A stretch of DNA of 64,000 nucleotides from an uncultured Flavobacteriales bacterium (GCA_937901255.1 CALCHN010000067.1:1-64000); one strand, 5' to 3'. Positions 35,116 through 45,888 are shown, counted from the stretch's first letter. Translations and numbers: made by a program. The notes: a model not told the origin generated them from the sequence alone.

Positions 35116-37929
35116 TTATTTACTCAAATATAAATTTCGTTCGGCATAAATATCTCTAAAAAACTTGTCTTTTAAACTATCTATAAATCGTATCGCTTCT
35201 CCTGTAGATTTCATCTCTGGACCTAATTCTTTATTCACATTTGGAAATTTATTGAAAGAGAATACAGGAATTTTGATAGCATAACCTTGTTTTTTAGGAT
35301 TAAAAGTAAAATCTGTTACTTTGGCTCCTAACATTACTTTGGTAGCATAATTTACATAAGGCTCATCATAAGCTTTTGCAATAAAAGGAACGGTTCTAGA
35401 AGCTCTTGGGTTGGCTTCTATTACATAAACTACATCATCTTTTACTGCAAACTGAATATTTATTAATCCAACTGTTTTTAATCGTACAGCAATTTTCTTG
35501 GTAATATCTTCTATTTGAGTAATAATTAAATCTCCTAAGTTATAAGGAGGAAGTACCGCATAAGAATCTCCAGAGTGAATTCCCGCAGGTTCTATATGTT
35601 GCATCACACCAATGATGTAAACATTTTCGCCATCGCAAATAGCATCTGCTTCTGCTTCAATAGCCCCACCTAAAAAGTGGTCGAGCAAAATTTGGTTATC
35701 GGGCATTGCTTTTAAAATATCTACCACATGGTGTTCTAATTCTTCTTCGTTAATTACAATTTTCATTTTTTGTCCACCCAACACATACGAAGGACGAACT
35801 AGTAATGGGAAACCTAATTGTTTAGATAATTGTATAGCTTGTTCAGCACTTTCTACTACTCCAAATTCTGGATAAGGAATGTTTAATTCTTTTAACACAT
35901 TAGAAAAACGCCCTCTATCTTCAGCAATATCTAGTGCTTCAAAAGAAGTTCCTATAATTTTAACTCCGTATTTTTCTAGTTTTTCAGCTAATTTTAAAGC
36001 AGTTTGTCCACCTAACTGAACAATAACTCCTTCGGGTTTTTCATGTTGAATGATATCGTAAATATGTTCCCAAAAAACAGGCTCAAAGTATAATTTGTCG
36101 GCAGTATCAAAATCGGTAGAAACAGTTTCTGGATTACAGTTAATCATAATGGTTTCGTAGCCCATTTCTTTGGCTGCTAACACTCCATGCACACAACTGT
36201 AGTCAAATTCTATTCCCTGACCAATTCTGTTTGGACCTGAGCCTAACACAACCACTTTTTTTCTGTCGGTAACTACAGATTCATTTTCATCTTCAAATGT
36301 AGAATAGTAATAAGGTGTTTGAGCAGGAAATTCAGCAGCACATGTATCTACCAATTTATAAACACGTTTAATGTTCATTTCATTTCGCTTGGTGTAAACT
36401 TCACTTTCTAAACATTTTAATAAATGAGCAATTTGTCTGTCGGCATAACCTTTTTGTTTTGCTTCATACATTAAGTCTTTCGGAATAGAATTTAAGCTAT
36501 AAGCTTCAATTCTTTTTTCGAGTTTTATAAAATCCTCAATTTGTCTTAAAAACCAATGATCAATTTTTGTTTTATCGAAAATGGTTTTAAAAGGAATACC
36601 CATTTTTATGGCATCATAAATATGGAAAAGTCTGTCCCAACTTGGGTTTTCTAAACTTTTTAATATTACATCTTGGTTAGTCAATTCTTTACCGTCAGCA
36701 CCTAACCCATTTCTGTTTATTTCTAAACTCTGACAAGCTTTTTGTAAGGCTTCCTGAAAAGAACGTCCGATGCCCATAACCTCGCCAACGGATTTCATTT
36801 GAAGTCCTAATGTTCTGTTAGCACCTTTAAATTTATCAAAATTCCATCTAGGTATTTTAACAATAACGTAATCTAATGTTGGTTCAAAGTACGCTGAAGT
36901 AGATTTAGTAATCTGATTATCTAATTCAGTAAGATTATAACCAATAGCTAATTTTGATGCTATTTTAGCAATTGGATAACCTGTAGCTTTTGATGCTAAA
37001 GCAGATGAACGTGAAACCCTTGGGTTAATTTCTATGGCAATAATGTCTTCTTTTTCATCAGGACTTACAGCAAACTGAACATTACATCCTCCGGCAAAAT
37101 CCCCGATAGAACGCATCATTTTAATTGCCATATCTCTCATTTTCTGATAAGTTGTATCAGACAAGGTCATTGCAGGAGCAACAGTAATAGAATCTCCTGT
37201 ATGAATCCCCATAGGATCAAAATTTTCAATAGAACAGATGATTACCACATTATCGTTTTTATCTCTCAACAACTCTAACTCATATTCTTTCCAACCCATC
37301 ATCGCTTTATCTATCATTACCTCATGAATAGGAGAAATGTGTAAGCCTTGGTTTAATAATTCATCAAATTCTTTTTCATCGTAAACTATTGCAGCTCCAG
37401 CCCCTCCTAAGGTGTAAGAAGCTCTAATACATAAAGGAAAGCCATATTCTTGAGCTACTTCTTTTCCTTCTAAGAAAGATTTTGCAGTAGTTTGTGGTGC
37501 CATCGGAACACCAATATCTTCCATTAATTTTCTAAATGCTTCTCTATTTTCAGTAATTTCAATTGCAGCAATATCCACCCCAATCATTTTCACATTGTAT
37601 TTTTCCCACAAACCAGTTTCATCACATTCAATACAAAGGTTCAAAGCAGTTTGCCCACCCATAGTAGGTAAAACAGCATCAATATCGTGTTTTTGTAAAA
37701 TTTCTTCAATAGATTCAACCGTAAGTGGTTTAAGGTAGATATTATCAGCAACCACTTTATCCGTCATAATAGTTGCAGGGTTAGAATTGATTAAAGTAAC
37801 TTCAATCCCTTCGTCTCTTAATGAACGAGCTGCCTGAGAGCCGGCATAATCGAACTCACAAGCTTGACCTATTACTATTGGACCGCTACCTATAATTAAA
37901 ATGTGTTTGATGGATGAATCTTTTGGCAT
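35116..37929 (-). CDS. carB: Carbamoyl-phosphate synthase large subunit
   Basis: 937 residues; makes carbamoyl phosphate from bicarbonate, ATP and ammonia channelled from CarA, for arginine and pyrimidine synthesis. Two homologous ATP-grasp halves are visible, starting at 'LIIGSGPIVIGQACEFDYAG' and 'VVLGSGPNRIGQGIEFDYSC'. 'EINPRVSRSSALASKATG' and 'EANPRASRTVPFIAKA' close the two active sites. The chain ends shortly after the second ATP-grasp domain, so the C-terminal MGS-like allosteric domain of the E. coli enzyme (about 1070 residues) is missing, which appears usual for this lineage. carA is not in the window. Confidence 0.96.
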   Translation of the reverse strand: MPKDSSIKHILIIGSGPIVIGQACEFDYAGSQAARSLRDEGIEVTLINSNPATIMTDKVVADNIYLKPLTVESIEEILQKHDIDAVLPTMGGQTALNLCIECDETGLWEKYNVKMIGVDIAAIEITENREAFRKLMEDIGVPMAPQTTAKSFLEGKEVAQEYGFPLCIRASYTLGGAGAAIVYDEKEFDELLNQGLHISPIHEVMIDKAMMGWKEYELELLRDKNDNVVIICSIENFDPMGIHTGDSITVAPAMTLSDTTYQKMRDMAIKMMRSIGDFAGGCNVQFAVSPDEKEDIIAIEINPRVSRSSALASKATGYPIAKIASKLAIGYNLTELDNQITKSTSAYFEPTLDYVIVKIPRWNFDKFKGANRTLGLQMKSVGEVMGIGRSFQEALQKACQSLEINRNGLGADGKELTNQDVILKSLENPSWDRLFHIYDAIKMGIPFKTIFDKTKIDHWFLRQIEDFIKLEKRIEAYSLNSIPKDLMYEAKQKGYADRQIAHLLKCLESEVYTKRNEMNIKRVYKLVDTCAAEFPAQTPYYYSTFEDENESVVTDRKKVVVLGSGPNRIGQGIEFDYSCVHGVLAAKEMGYETIMINCNPETVSTDFDTADKLYFEPVFWEHIYDIIQHEKPEGVIVQLGGQTALKLAEKLEKYGVKIIGTSFEALDIAEDRGRFSNVLKELNIPYPEFGVVESAEQAIQLSKQLGFPLLVRPSYVLGGQKMKIVINEEELEHHVVDILKAMPDNQILLDHFLGGAIEAEADAICDGENVYIIGVMQHIEPAGIHSGDSYAVLPPYNLGDLIITQIEDITKKIAVRLKTVGLINIQFAVKDDVVYVIEANPRASRTVPFIAKAYDEPYVNYATKVMLGAKVTDFTFNPKKQGYAIKIPVFSFNKFPNVNKELGPEMKSTGEAIRFIDSLKDKFFRDIYAERNLYLSK

Positions 37930-38036
37930 TTTCTATTTATTTTTATTTTCAATAATTATTTCTTGCGTTTGCGAAATTACTTTAATTTGCTGATTGATTA
38001 AAGGCTTATTTTTCAACAAAACCTAAAATTTTGTTC

Positions 38037-38065
38037 AAAAAAAAGGGATGCTTTTGCATCCCTTT
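38037..38065 (-). terminator. rpmH terminator
   Basis: AAAGGGATGC-TTTT-GCATCCCTTT (38042-38065) is a perfect 10-base stem. Read on the minus strand it is followed by a T-run (A-tract from 38037). It begins about 18 bases after the rpmH stop. Confidence 0.9.
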
Positions 38066-38082
38066 AATTTATATCAATATGT

Positions 38083-38241
38083 TTATCTCTTATGTCTCGG
38101 TTCGTCAGACACAGTCAATCTCTTTCTTCCTTTAGCTCTTCTTCTTGCTAATACTTTTCTACCATTTGCAGTTTCCATTCTGCTCATAAAGCCATGTTTA
38201 TTTCTTCTTTTTCTTCTGGATGGCTGAAACGTTCTTTTCAT
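38083..38241 (-). CDS. rpmH: Ribosomal protein bL34
   Basis: 52 residues, very rich in Arg and Lys. It starts '[18 protein letters not shown]' and continues '[10 protein letters not shown]', the unmistakable bL34 signature, with a short C-terminal extension '[10 protein letters not shown]'. It is a component of the large ribosomal subunit. It has its own promoter (38272-38309) and terminator (38037-38065). The usual rnpA partner is not adjacent; carB is downstream. Confidence 0.97.
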   Translation of the reverse strand: MKRTFQPSRRKRRNKHGFMSRMETANGRKVLARRRAKGRKRLTVSDEPRHKR

Positions 38242-38271
38242 TTTTTCTATGTTTTATTTTATTTCGGTCTG

Positions 38272-38309
38272 CAAAAGTATATTTTTTTTCTTTCTCTGCA
38301 AGTAATATT
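38272..38309 (-). promoter_or_regulatory. rpmH promoter
   Basis: On the minus strand TTG (38301-38299) precedes TACTTTTG (38279-38272) by 19 bases, matching the Bacteroidota -33/-7 consensus. The TTG is part of AATATTACTTGC (38309-38298), which is also found identically in the rplS promoter. The ATG lies 30 bases downstream of the -7 box. Confidence 0.7.
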
Positions 38310-38339
38310 TAAAATTTATTTCATTTTTTTTATGCCCCA

Positions 38340-38969
38340 TCAATAACCCTCATCATTTTCAATGGTATTCAATACTGGTAAATGGATGTGGAACTTTACT
38401 GCTACTAATCTGGCTAAAATAACAACAAACGCTGCAATTAGCTCTGTTACTGTAATAGGAACGCTAAAGTGAATACAAATAAAATAGACAACTCCTCCAG
38501 CTACACATGCTAGTGCATAAATATCTTTTCGCAATAATAAAGGCACTTCGTTTAGTAAAACATCTCTAATTACACCTCCTAAAGAGCCGGTAATTGCTCC
38601 CATTAATATACAAACCCAAAATGGAAAGTCTGCTTCTACACTTTTGCTAATGCCTACAATTGTAAATAAGCCCAGCCCAATGGCATCAAATAAAAATAAG
38701 GTATTGCCCCATTTAAATAGTTTATCTTTAAATAAGATGGTGATTAGCAGTGCTACGCCTGTTGTTATAAAATATTTGCTGTCTAACATCCAAAAAGGAG
38801 TAGTATCTAATAATACATCTCTGGCTGTTCCTCCACCAATAGCGGTTACCAGTCCAATTATGTAGGCACCAAACCAATCTATTTGTTTACGAGAGGCTAA
38901 TCTGATGCCGCTTATCGCAAAAACAAAAGTTCCTATTAAGTCGAGTAAATTGGTTAGGATTTCTTCCAA
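38340..38969 (-). CDS. TRIC-family cation channel / UPF0126 membrane protein
   Basis: 209 residues from a TTG start at 38969; no ATG exists further upstream or within the first segment. Seven hydrophobic segments form two similar halves: 'GTFVFAISGIRLASRK' with 'AIGGGTARDVLL' and later 'GAITGSLGGVIRDVLLNE'. The duplicated GGG/GG-x-x-RD motif is the hallmark of this family, whose prokaryotic members are trimeric K+-permeable channels in structural work. The physiological role is uncertain. Confidence 0.88.
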   Translation of the reverse strand: MEEILTNLLDLIGTFVFAISGIRLASRKQIDWFGAYIIGLVTAIGGGTARDVLLDTTPFWMLDSKYFITTGVALLITILFKDKLFKWGNTLFLFDAIGLGLFTIVGISKSVEADFPFWVCILMGAITGSLGGVIRDVLLNEVPLLLRKDIYALACVAGGVVYFICIHFSVPITVTELIAAFVVILARLVAVKFHIHLPVLNTIENDEGY

Positions 38970-39003
38970 AGTAGTTGTAGTTAGTTAGCAATTTACAAAT
39001 CGC

Positions 39004-39975
39004 TTAGTCCATAGATTGAGTTGGAGCATTAGATAGCTCCACCATTTTAGCAAACTCTTCGGGTGATAAGTCGTTGAAATAAAAACTTACTGGGTTTACA
39101 GGAATATCATTTTTTCTCACTTCGTAATGGCAGTGCGGACCAGCAGATAAGCCTGTGTTTCCTACATATCCTATAATATCACCTCTATTTACTTTTTCGC
39201 CTTCTTTAACTTTTATTTTACTCATGTGAGCATACAACGTAACATAACCATAACCATGGTCAATTCTTACGTGATTTCCGTAGCCACTTGCTTTGTTATC
39301 TGCCTGAATAACTGTTCCTTTACCTGTTGCATAAATTGGCGTTCCTATAGGAGCAGTAAAGTCCATCCCTGCATGAAATTTAGTATATTTTAAAATAGGA
39401 TGTGTTCTCATGCCGTAACCACTCGCCATTCTGGTCAAGTCTTCATTATGTACTGGTTGAATGGCAGGAATAGATTCCAACATTTTCTCTTTGTTTTTAG
39501 CCATTTTAAAAACTTCATCAAAAGATTTAGATTGGATATATAGTTGTTTGGAAAGTTGGTCTATTTTTTTTGCTGTAGAAATAATCAAATCAGCATCAGA
39601 AAAATTTTCTAATTCTTCATATCTGTTTACACCACCAATACCTGCTTTTCTAATTTCTGCGGGAATAGGTTCTGCTTCAAAAATTACACGATAAATATTA
39701 TCATCTCTTTTCTGAACATCCTCAACAACAACGGCTAGTTTTTCTAACTTTTTGTTCAACAATTCATATTGTGCAAGCAATTCGGCATTTCTAATTTTAA
39801 GCTTCTTTTCTTTTGGAGAATCTACAAAAGAATAGGTAACCGCATAAATGGCTACACCAAAAACCAAACTAGCTCCTAAAAAATACAATGCCCTTGAAAG
39901 TTTTTGTCTCCAAGTAAGCTTAATTTTATCGTAGCTTAAGGTATGCGGATTATATCTGTATTTTACTTTTGCCAT
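39004..39975 (-). CDS. M23-family metallopeptidase, membrane-anchored
   Basis: 323 residues. A short basic N-terminus and one transmembrane helix (about residues 30-52) precede a coiled coil (about 55-95) and a C-terminal LytM domain. Zinc ligands are visible in 'FHAGMDF' (H-x3-D) and 'GPHCHYEV' (H-x-H). The layout matches peptidoglycan DD-endopeptidases or EnvC-like proteins acting on the cell wall from the periplasmic face. It is divergent from alaS with about 190 bases between the starts. Confidence 0.92.
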   Translation of the reverse strand: MAKVKYRYNPHTLSYDKIKLTWRQKLSRALYFLGASLVFGVAIYAVTYSFVDSPKEKKLKIRNAELLAQYELLNKKLEKLAVVVEDVQKRDDNIYRVIFEAEPIPAEIRKAGIGGVNRYEELENFSDADLIISTAKKIDQLSKQLYIQSKSFDEVFKMAKNKEKMLESIPAIQPVHNEDLTRMASGYGMRTHPILKYTKFHAGMDFTAPIGTPIYATGKGTVIQADNKASGYGNHVRIDHGYGYVTLYAHMSKIKVKEGEKVNRGDIIGYVGNTGLSAGPHCHYEVRKNDIPVNPVSFYFNDLSPEEFAKMVELSNAPTQSMD

Positions 39976-40162
39976 TTATTTCTTTTTTTCGTTGATTATT
40001 TGAGAATCTCCAACGAAAAAATTTATGTAGTTTTGACAAAAATAACAAAAATGCCTTTACATGGTTTAAAAACGCTGCTTTTAGTAGTTTTTTAACATTT
40101 TTTAAAAGCATTTAAAACACTAAAAACAATCATTATCAATTAATTATATAATTCCTATATTT

Positions 40163-42952
40163 ATGAAGTCTCAAGAAATTCGTGAAACTTTTTTAACGTT
40201 TTTCAAACAAAAAAACCACAAAATTGTAGCTTCTGCTCCAATGGTAATTAAAAATGACCCTACGTTAATGTTTACCAATGCAGGAATGAATCAGTTTAAA
40301 GATTTATTCTTAGGCAATTCTCCTATTGTGGATAAAAGAATTGCTGATACCCAAAAATGTTTGCGTGTTTCAGGTAAGCACAACGATTTAGAGGAAGTGG
40401 GTGTTGATACTTATCATCACACCATGTTTGAGATGTTGGGCAACTGGAGTTTTGGAGATTATTTTAAAAAAGAAGCGATAGAGTGGGCTTGGGAATTGTT
40501 AGTTGATGTTTATAAAATTGATAAAAACAGGTTGTATTTTACCGTTTTTGAAGGCGATGCAGAAGATGGAACTCCTGAAGATACGGAAGCTTTTGAGCTT
40601 TGGAAAGAGCTTTTGGAAAAAAACGGATTGACAACAGATAAAATTTTAAAAGCCAATAAAAAAGATAACTTTTGGGAAATGGGAGATACAGGTCCTTGTG
40701 GTCCTTGTTCTGAAATTCATGTGGACATTAGAAGCGATGAAGAAATTTCTAAAATTCCTGGGAAAGACTTAGTAAATAACGACCATCCGCAAGTTATTGA
40801 AATTTGGAATTTAGTTTTTATGGAGTTTAACCGTATGGCTGATGGGAAATTAAAACCACTTCCTGCGAAACATGTGGACACAGGAATGGGATTTGAACGA
40901 TTGGCAATGGTGTTGCAAGGTAAAAAATCGAATTACGATACTGATGTTTTTTCTCCATTAACCGACAAAATAGCTCAGATTTCGGGTATTCCATATAAAA
41001 ACTCATTAGATACACATTATAAAACAGATGTAGCCATTCGGGTTATTGCCGACCATGTGAGAGCAGTTGCTTTTTCTATTGCAGACGGACAATTACCTTC
41101 AAACAATGGTGCTGGATACGTTATTCGTAGAATTTTAAGAAGAGCTATCAGATATGGTTACAGTTTCTTAAACCTTAAAGAGGCTTTTATTTATGAGTTG
41201 GTAGAAATTTTAGCTCAACAAATGGGAACATTTTTCCCTGAATTGGTTAATCAACAAGAAATTATTACTAAAGTAATTAAAGAAGAAGAAGATAGCTTTT
41301 TGCGTACGCTAGATAAAGGCATTTCTCGATTTGAAAATTATATTGCAACAGCAACATCAAAAACCATTGATGGGAAGTTTGCTTTTGAATTGTATGATAC
41401 TTTTGGTTTTCCTATAGATTTAACTCAATTGATGGCAACTGAAAATGGTTTTAAAGTAGATATGGACGCTTTTAACAAAGAGTTAGATGAACAAAAAAAT
41501 CGCTCTAGAGCTGCTACCAAAATTGAAACAGGAGATTGGGTTACTGTTCAAGATGCTTCAGGAACTGAATTTATTGGTTACGATAATTTAGAAAGCGAAA
41601 CAAAAGTTGTAAGCTATAGAAAAATTAAAGCTAAGGATAAAGAACAATATCAATTGGTATTAGAAAAAACACCATTTTATCCAGAAGGTGGAGGTCAAGT
41701 AGGTGACAAAGGTTTTTTAGAAGTAAACGGTAAGAAAATAGCTGTTTTAGATACTAAAAAAGAGAACAATCTAATTGTTCATTTTACCAAAGAATTGCCT
41801 GAAGATGTTATGGCACCTGTAAAAGCTGTTGTTAGTAACGATAGAAAACTAACTGCTGCTAATCACTCAGCCACACACTTATTACACCAAGCACTTAGAA
41901 CAATTTTGGGTACGCATGTAGAACAAAAAGGCTCGTTGGTAAATGCCGACTATTTGCGTTTCGATTTTTCTCATTTCCAAAAAGTAAGTGAAGAAGAATT
42001 GCAACAAATAGAAGCTTTTGTGAATGAAAAAATTAATGCTGCTATTGCATTAAACGAACACAGAGAAATTCCGATAGAAGAAGCTGAAGAGCAAGGAGCT
42101 ATGATGTTGTTTGGAGAAAAGTATGGCGATAAAGTGCGTATGATTCAGTTTGGAGATTCTAAAGAATTGTGTGGAGGAATTCATGTAAACAATACTCAAA
42201 ATATTGAGTTGTTTAAAATCACTTCTGAAGGCTCTGTTGCAGCAGGAATTAGAAGGATTGAAGCAGTTACATCAAAAGGCGCAGCGAACTATTTAAAAGA
42301 AAAAATAGATACCATAACCAAACATCCACTATCAGGATTAGTGAGTGATGAAATTATTAACAAAATAAATATTGTTCAAAACAACTTGCTTCAACAATAT
42401 GTTAAAGTAAGCGACATGCCTGTTTTAAACATTATTTCTCCTTCAAATGGTTCGCTACAAATAGATGTGTTGAGTAATGCAATTGTAGATTTTACAAAAA
42501 TTAAGTTGGATGCGGCTATTATTGATGAATTGAATAACATCAAAAAAGCCATGCTTAAAGAAGAAGAACAAAAAGGCAAAGAGCAAGCAAAAGCTATTAA
42601 AGAACAATTATTAACTGAAGTTAAAAATATTAATGGAGTTAATGTTATTACTAAAAAATTAACTGCAGTTGACGCAGCAACCTTAAAAGATTTGGCTTTT
42701 CAGTTGAATGCCCAGATAGATAATTTATATTTGGTATTGGGTGCAGAAATTAATGGAAAACCGAACTTAACCATTGCTATTTCTGATAATTTAGCTACCG
42801 AAAGAAAATTACATGCAGGCAATATAATTAGAGAAGCAGCTAAAGAAATGCAAGGCGGTGGTGGTGGTCAGCCATTTTTTGCAACAGCAGGTGGAGCCAA
42901 CCTAAACGGTTTAGATGCAGCTATGGAAAAAGCATTAGCAGTATTAAATTAA
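40163..42952 (+). CDS. alaS: Alanyl-tRNA synthetase
   Basis: 929 residues; charges tRNA-Ala. The class II catalytic core starts 'RETFLTFFKQKNH' with 'MFTNAGMNQFKDLFLG' and 'DTGMGFERLAM'. The editing domain contains the zinc ligands 'HSATHLLH' and 'CGGIHVNN', and a C-terminal C-Ala domain ends with 'GGGGGQPFFATAGG'. The chain is longer than E. coli AlaS (876). The DUF6702 and M1 peptidase genes follow on the same strand. Confidence 0.97.
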   Translation: MKSQEIRETFLTFFKQKNHKIVASAPMVIKNDPTLMFTNAGMNQFKDLFLGNSPIVDKRIADTQKCLRVSGKHNDLEEVGVDTYHHTMFEMLGNWSFGDYFKKEAIEWAWELLVDVYKIDKNRLYFTVFEGDAEDGTPEDTEAFELWKELLEKNGLTTDKILKANKKDNFWEMGDTGPCGPCSEIHVDIRSDEEISKIPGKDLVNNDHPQVIEIWNLVFMEFNRMADGKLKPLPAKHVDTGMGFERLAMVLQGKKSNYDTDVFSPLTDKIAQISGIPYKNSLDTHYKTDVAIRVIADHVRAVAFSIADGQLPSNNGAGYVIRRILRRAIRYGYSFLNLKEAFIYELVEILAQQMGTFFPELVNQQEIITKVIKEEEDSFLRTLDKGISRFENYIATATSKTIDGKFAFELYDTFGFPIDLTQLMATENGFKVDMDAFNKELDEQKNRSRAATKIETGDWVTVQDASGTEFIGYDNLESETKVVSYRKIKAKDKEQYQLVLEKTPFYPEGGGQVGDKGFLEVNGKKIAVLDTKKENNLIVHFTKELPEDVMAPVKAVVSNDRKLTAANHSATHLLHQALRTILGTHVEQKGSLVNADYLRFDFSHFQKVSEEELQQIEAFVNEKINAAIALNEHREIPIEEAEEQGAMMLFGEKYGDKVRMIQFGDSKELCGGIHVNNTQNIELFKITSEGSVAAGIRRIEAVTSKGAANYLKEKIDTITKHPLSGLVSDEIINKINIVQNNLLQQYVKVSDMPVLNIISPSNGSLQIDVLSNAIVDFTKIKLDAAIIDELNNIKKAMLKEEEQKGKEQAKAIKEQLLTEVKNINGVNVITKKLTAVDAATLKDLAFQLNAQIDNLYLVLGAEINGKPNLTIAISDNLATERKLHAGNIIREAAKEMQGGGGGQPFFATAGGANLNGLDAAMEKALAVLN

Positions 42953-42980
42953 TGCTTAATTTAGCACTTCATTTTTTTTC

Positions 42981-43484
42981 ATGAAGAATTTCATTTATAT
43001 AGCACTAGTAGTACTTTTGGTCAGTTTTGTACCGCATAAGTATTATGTATCTATCACAGAAATTAACTTCAATGAAAAAGAACAATTGTTTGAAGCTTCT
43101 ATTAAGTTTATTGGTCACGATTTAGAATACGCCTTAGAAAAAGAAGGTCATCCTGAATTACATCTTGGCACAGAAAAAGAACATGAAAAAGCTAACGAAA
43201 TCATTTTTAATTTCATCAAAAAACATGTTGAGATTATTGTAAATGATAAAGCTGTTGACATTCACTTTTTCGGAAAAGAAGTTAGAGCAGATGATGATAT
43301 CTTGGTTTATTTTACTTCATCGCCAATAGAATCAATAAATTCTGTAGAAGTAAAATCTACCATCTTAAATAATTATTTTGAAGAACATGTAAACATCATC
43401 TACCTTACAGTAGGTGAACAACGTTTTAATTTTAGATTAAACGACTATAAAAAATCAGAAAAACATCAAATAAAACAGGAATGA
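42981..43484 (+). CDS. DUF6702 family protein, probably secreted
   Basis: 167 residues. A hydrophobic N-terminus (about residues 3-17) can serve as signal peptide or anchor, followed by 'HKYYVSITEINFNEKEQLFEASIKF' type strands and 'GHDLEYALEKE', which match DUF6702. Function unknown. Its last 4 bases overlap the start of the M1 peptidase gene (ATGA), so translation is coupled and a joint role in the periplasm is likely. Confidence 0.85.
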   Translation: MKNFIYIALVVLLVSFVPHKYYVSITEINFNEKEQLFEASIKFIGHDLEYALEKEGHPELHLGTEKEHEKANEIIFNFIKKHVEIIVNDKAVDIHFFGKEVRADDDILVYFTSSPIESINSVEVKSTILNNYFEEHVNIIYLTVGEQRFNFRLNDYKKSEKHQIKQE

Positions 43485-45814
43485 TACGAATTACTTTAGC
43501 ATTAATATTAGTAAGTGCATTTGGTACTATTAACGCACAAGAAAACACCAATAAAAACAAATTCAGACAGTTAAAAGAAGAATTTGCTACTCCTAATATT
43601 TACAGAACAGCTTCTGGTGCTCCTGGTCATGGATATTATCAGCAAAAAGCAGATTATATTATTGATATTACTTTGGATGATAAAGCACAAAAGATTTACG
43701 GTAAAGAAACGGTAACCTACAAAAATAACTCTCCTGATAAATTGGAATACCTTTGGGTTCAGCTTGATCAAAACATGAGAGCTCAGGATTCTGATACCAA
43801 ACTAATTGAGACAGGAAACATTAATGAAAAGATGTCTTTTAAGCAAATTGCTGATTTGCACAACAATTTTGATGGTGGTTTTAAATTAGATTATGTTAAA
43901 GATGTATCAGGAAAAGATTTGCCTGTAACCATTAACAAAACCATGATGAGAATAGATATGCCCAAACCATTAATGCCTGGAGCAAGCTATACATTCAAAA
44001 TAAAATGGTGGTATAACATTAATGATAGAGACGAAATTGGTGGTCGCTCGGGCTATGAATATTTTGAAGAAGACAGCAATTATTTATACACCATTGCTCA
44101 GTTTTACCCTAGAATGGCGGTTTATAACGAAGTAGAAGGCTGGCAACACAAACAATTTTTAGGAAGAGGAGAGTTTACCTTGCCTTTCGGAGATTTTAAA
44201 GTAAACATTACAGCTCCTGCTGACCATGTGATTGCATCAACAGGAACATTAACCAATGCTAATAGTGTACTTACTTCCGAGCAAAGAAAAAGATTTGCTG
44301 CAGCTCAAAATGAATACAAGCAACCAGTAATTATTATTACTCAAGAAGAAGCTGAAAAGAATGAAAAATCTAGGTCTAACGAGACCAAAACATGGAGTTT
44401 TAGTGCTAGTAATGTTAGAGACTTTGCTTTTGCTTCATCAAGAAAATTTATTTGGGATGCCATGGCTGTTGATTTAGGAGATAAAAAAAGTTTGGCAATG
44501 AGCTACTATCCTAAAGAAGGAAACCCGCTTTGGGAGCAATACAGTACAAAAGTGGTAGCGCATACGTTGAAAAGCTATTCAAATCACACCATTACTTATC
44601 CTTATCCAGTAGCCATTTCGGTTCACTCTAAAAGAATTGGAATGGAATACCCAATGATTTGTTTTAATGGCGGAAGACCAGAACCGGACGGTACCTATTC
44701 TGAAAGAACAAAATATGCTATGATTGGCGTAATTATCCATGAAGTGGGACATAATTTTTTTCCTATGATTATAAACTCTGATGAAAGACAATGGACTTGG
44801 ATGGATGAGGGTTTAAATACTTTTACACAATACTTGTGTGAGCAAGAATGGGAAAGAGATTATCCTTCTCGTAGAGGTCCTGCTCATAAAATTGTTGACT
44901 ATATGAAAGGAGATAAAGAATACATTTCTCCTATTATGACTAACTCAGAATCTATTTTCCAATTTGGTAATAACGCCTATGGAAAGCCTGCTACTGCTCT
45001 TAATATTTTAAGAGAAACTGTGATGGGAAGAGAATTATTTGATTTTGCTTTTAAAACCTATGCCGAAAGATGGAAATTTAAACATCCAACACCTGAAGAT
45101 TTTTTCAGAACTATGGAAGATGCTTCTGCTGTTGACTTAGATTGGTTTTGGAGAGGTTGGTTTTACACTACCGACCATGTAGATATTGCCATCAAAAATG
45201 TAGAATGGTTTAAAATAGATTCTAAAAATCCGGAAGTAGAAAAAGCCATTCAGAAAGAAATGAAAGCTAATGAACAGAAAGGAATTGGTGAAATAAGAAA
45301 TGCTAAAGAAGTAAAAGAAACCTACGAAGAACAAGATCCTTCTATAATGGATTTTTATGATAAGTATGATCCTTTTGAAGTAAATTTAATAGATAAAGTG
45401 GATTATCAAAAATATTTAGCCAACCTTAATGAAAAAGATGTTGCTATTTTAAATTCGAAATACAATTATTACACGGTAAGTTTTGAAAGTGTTGGAGGAT
45501 TAGTAATGCCACTTATTCTTCAGTTTATTTTTACCGATGGCTCTAAAGAAGTAATTAGAATTCCTGCAGAAATTTGGAAAATGAATCACAAAAATGTTTC
45601 TAAAGTATTTTTCTTTGAAAAAGAATTGGCAGGGATAGAATTAGATCCATTTTTAGAAACAGCAGATGTTGATTTAAGCAACAACAATTGGCCTCCAAAA
45701 ATGCAACCTAGTAAGTTTGAACTTTATGAAAGAAAAGCTTACAATTGGGGAGGTTACGGTGAGAACCCTATGCAAAGAGCCAAAAAGAATGAAGAGCTGA
45801 AAAACAAGCAATAA
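43481..45814 (+). CDS. M1-family metallopeptidase
   Basis: 777 residues; zinc aminopeptidase of the gluzincin type, exported (signal peptide about residues 1-20). The zinc site is 'HEVGHNFF' (His420, Glu421, His424) followed by the third ligand in 'WMDEGLN'. The usual GAMEN substrate loop is not in canonical form; 'KRIGMEYPMICF' occupies its place. The C-terminal 200 residues are rich in charged residues. The gene overlaps the DUF6702 stop by 4 bases. Confidence 0.93.
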   Translation: MIRITLALILVSAFGTINAQENTNKNKFRQLKEEFATPNIYRTASGAPGHGYYQQKADYIIDITLDDKAQKIYGKETVTYKNNSPDKLEYLWVQLDQNMRAQDSDTKLIETGNINEKMSFKQIADLHNNFDGGFKLDYVKDVSGKDLPVTINKTMMRIDMPKPLMPGASYTFKIKWWYNINDRDEIGGRSGYEYFEEDSNYLYTIAQFYPRMAVYNEVEGWQHKQFLGRGEFTLPFGDFKVNITAPADHVIASTGTLTNANSVLTSEQRKRFAAAQNEYKQPVIIITQEEAEKNEKSRSNETKTWSFSASNVRDFAFASSRKFIWDAMAVDLGDKKSLAMSYYPKEGNPLWEQYSTKVVAHTLKSYSNHTITYPYPVAISVHSKRIGMEYPMICFNGGRPEPDGTYSERTKYAMIGVIIHEVGHNFFPMIINSDERQWTWMDEGLNTFTQYLCEQEWERDYPSRRGPAHKIVDYMKGDKEYISPIMTNSESIFQFGNNAYGKPATALNILRETVMGRELFDFAFKTYAERWKFKHPTPEDFFRTMEDASAVDLDWFWRGWFYTTDHVDIAIKNVEWFKIDSKNPEVEKAIQKEMKANEQKGIGEIRNAKEVKETYEEQDPSIMDFYDKYDPFEVNLIDKVDYQKYLANLNEKDVAILNSKYNYYTVSFESVGGLVMPLILQFIFTDGSKEVIRIPAEIWKMNHKNVSKVFFFEKELAGIELDPFLETADVDLSNNNWPPKMQPSKFELYERKAYNWGGYGENPMQRAKKNEELKNKQ

Positions 45815-45888
45815 GAAAACAATCACAAAAAAGTTGGTGAGACTGTTGAAGGAAAGTTAATTGTTTTAGTTGATTAACACTTTTTTTT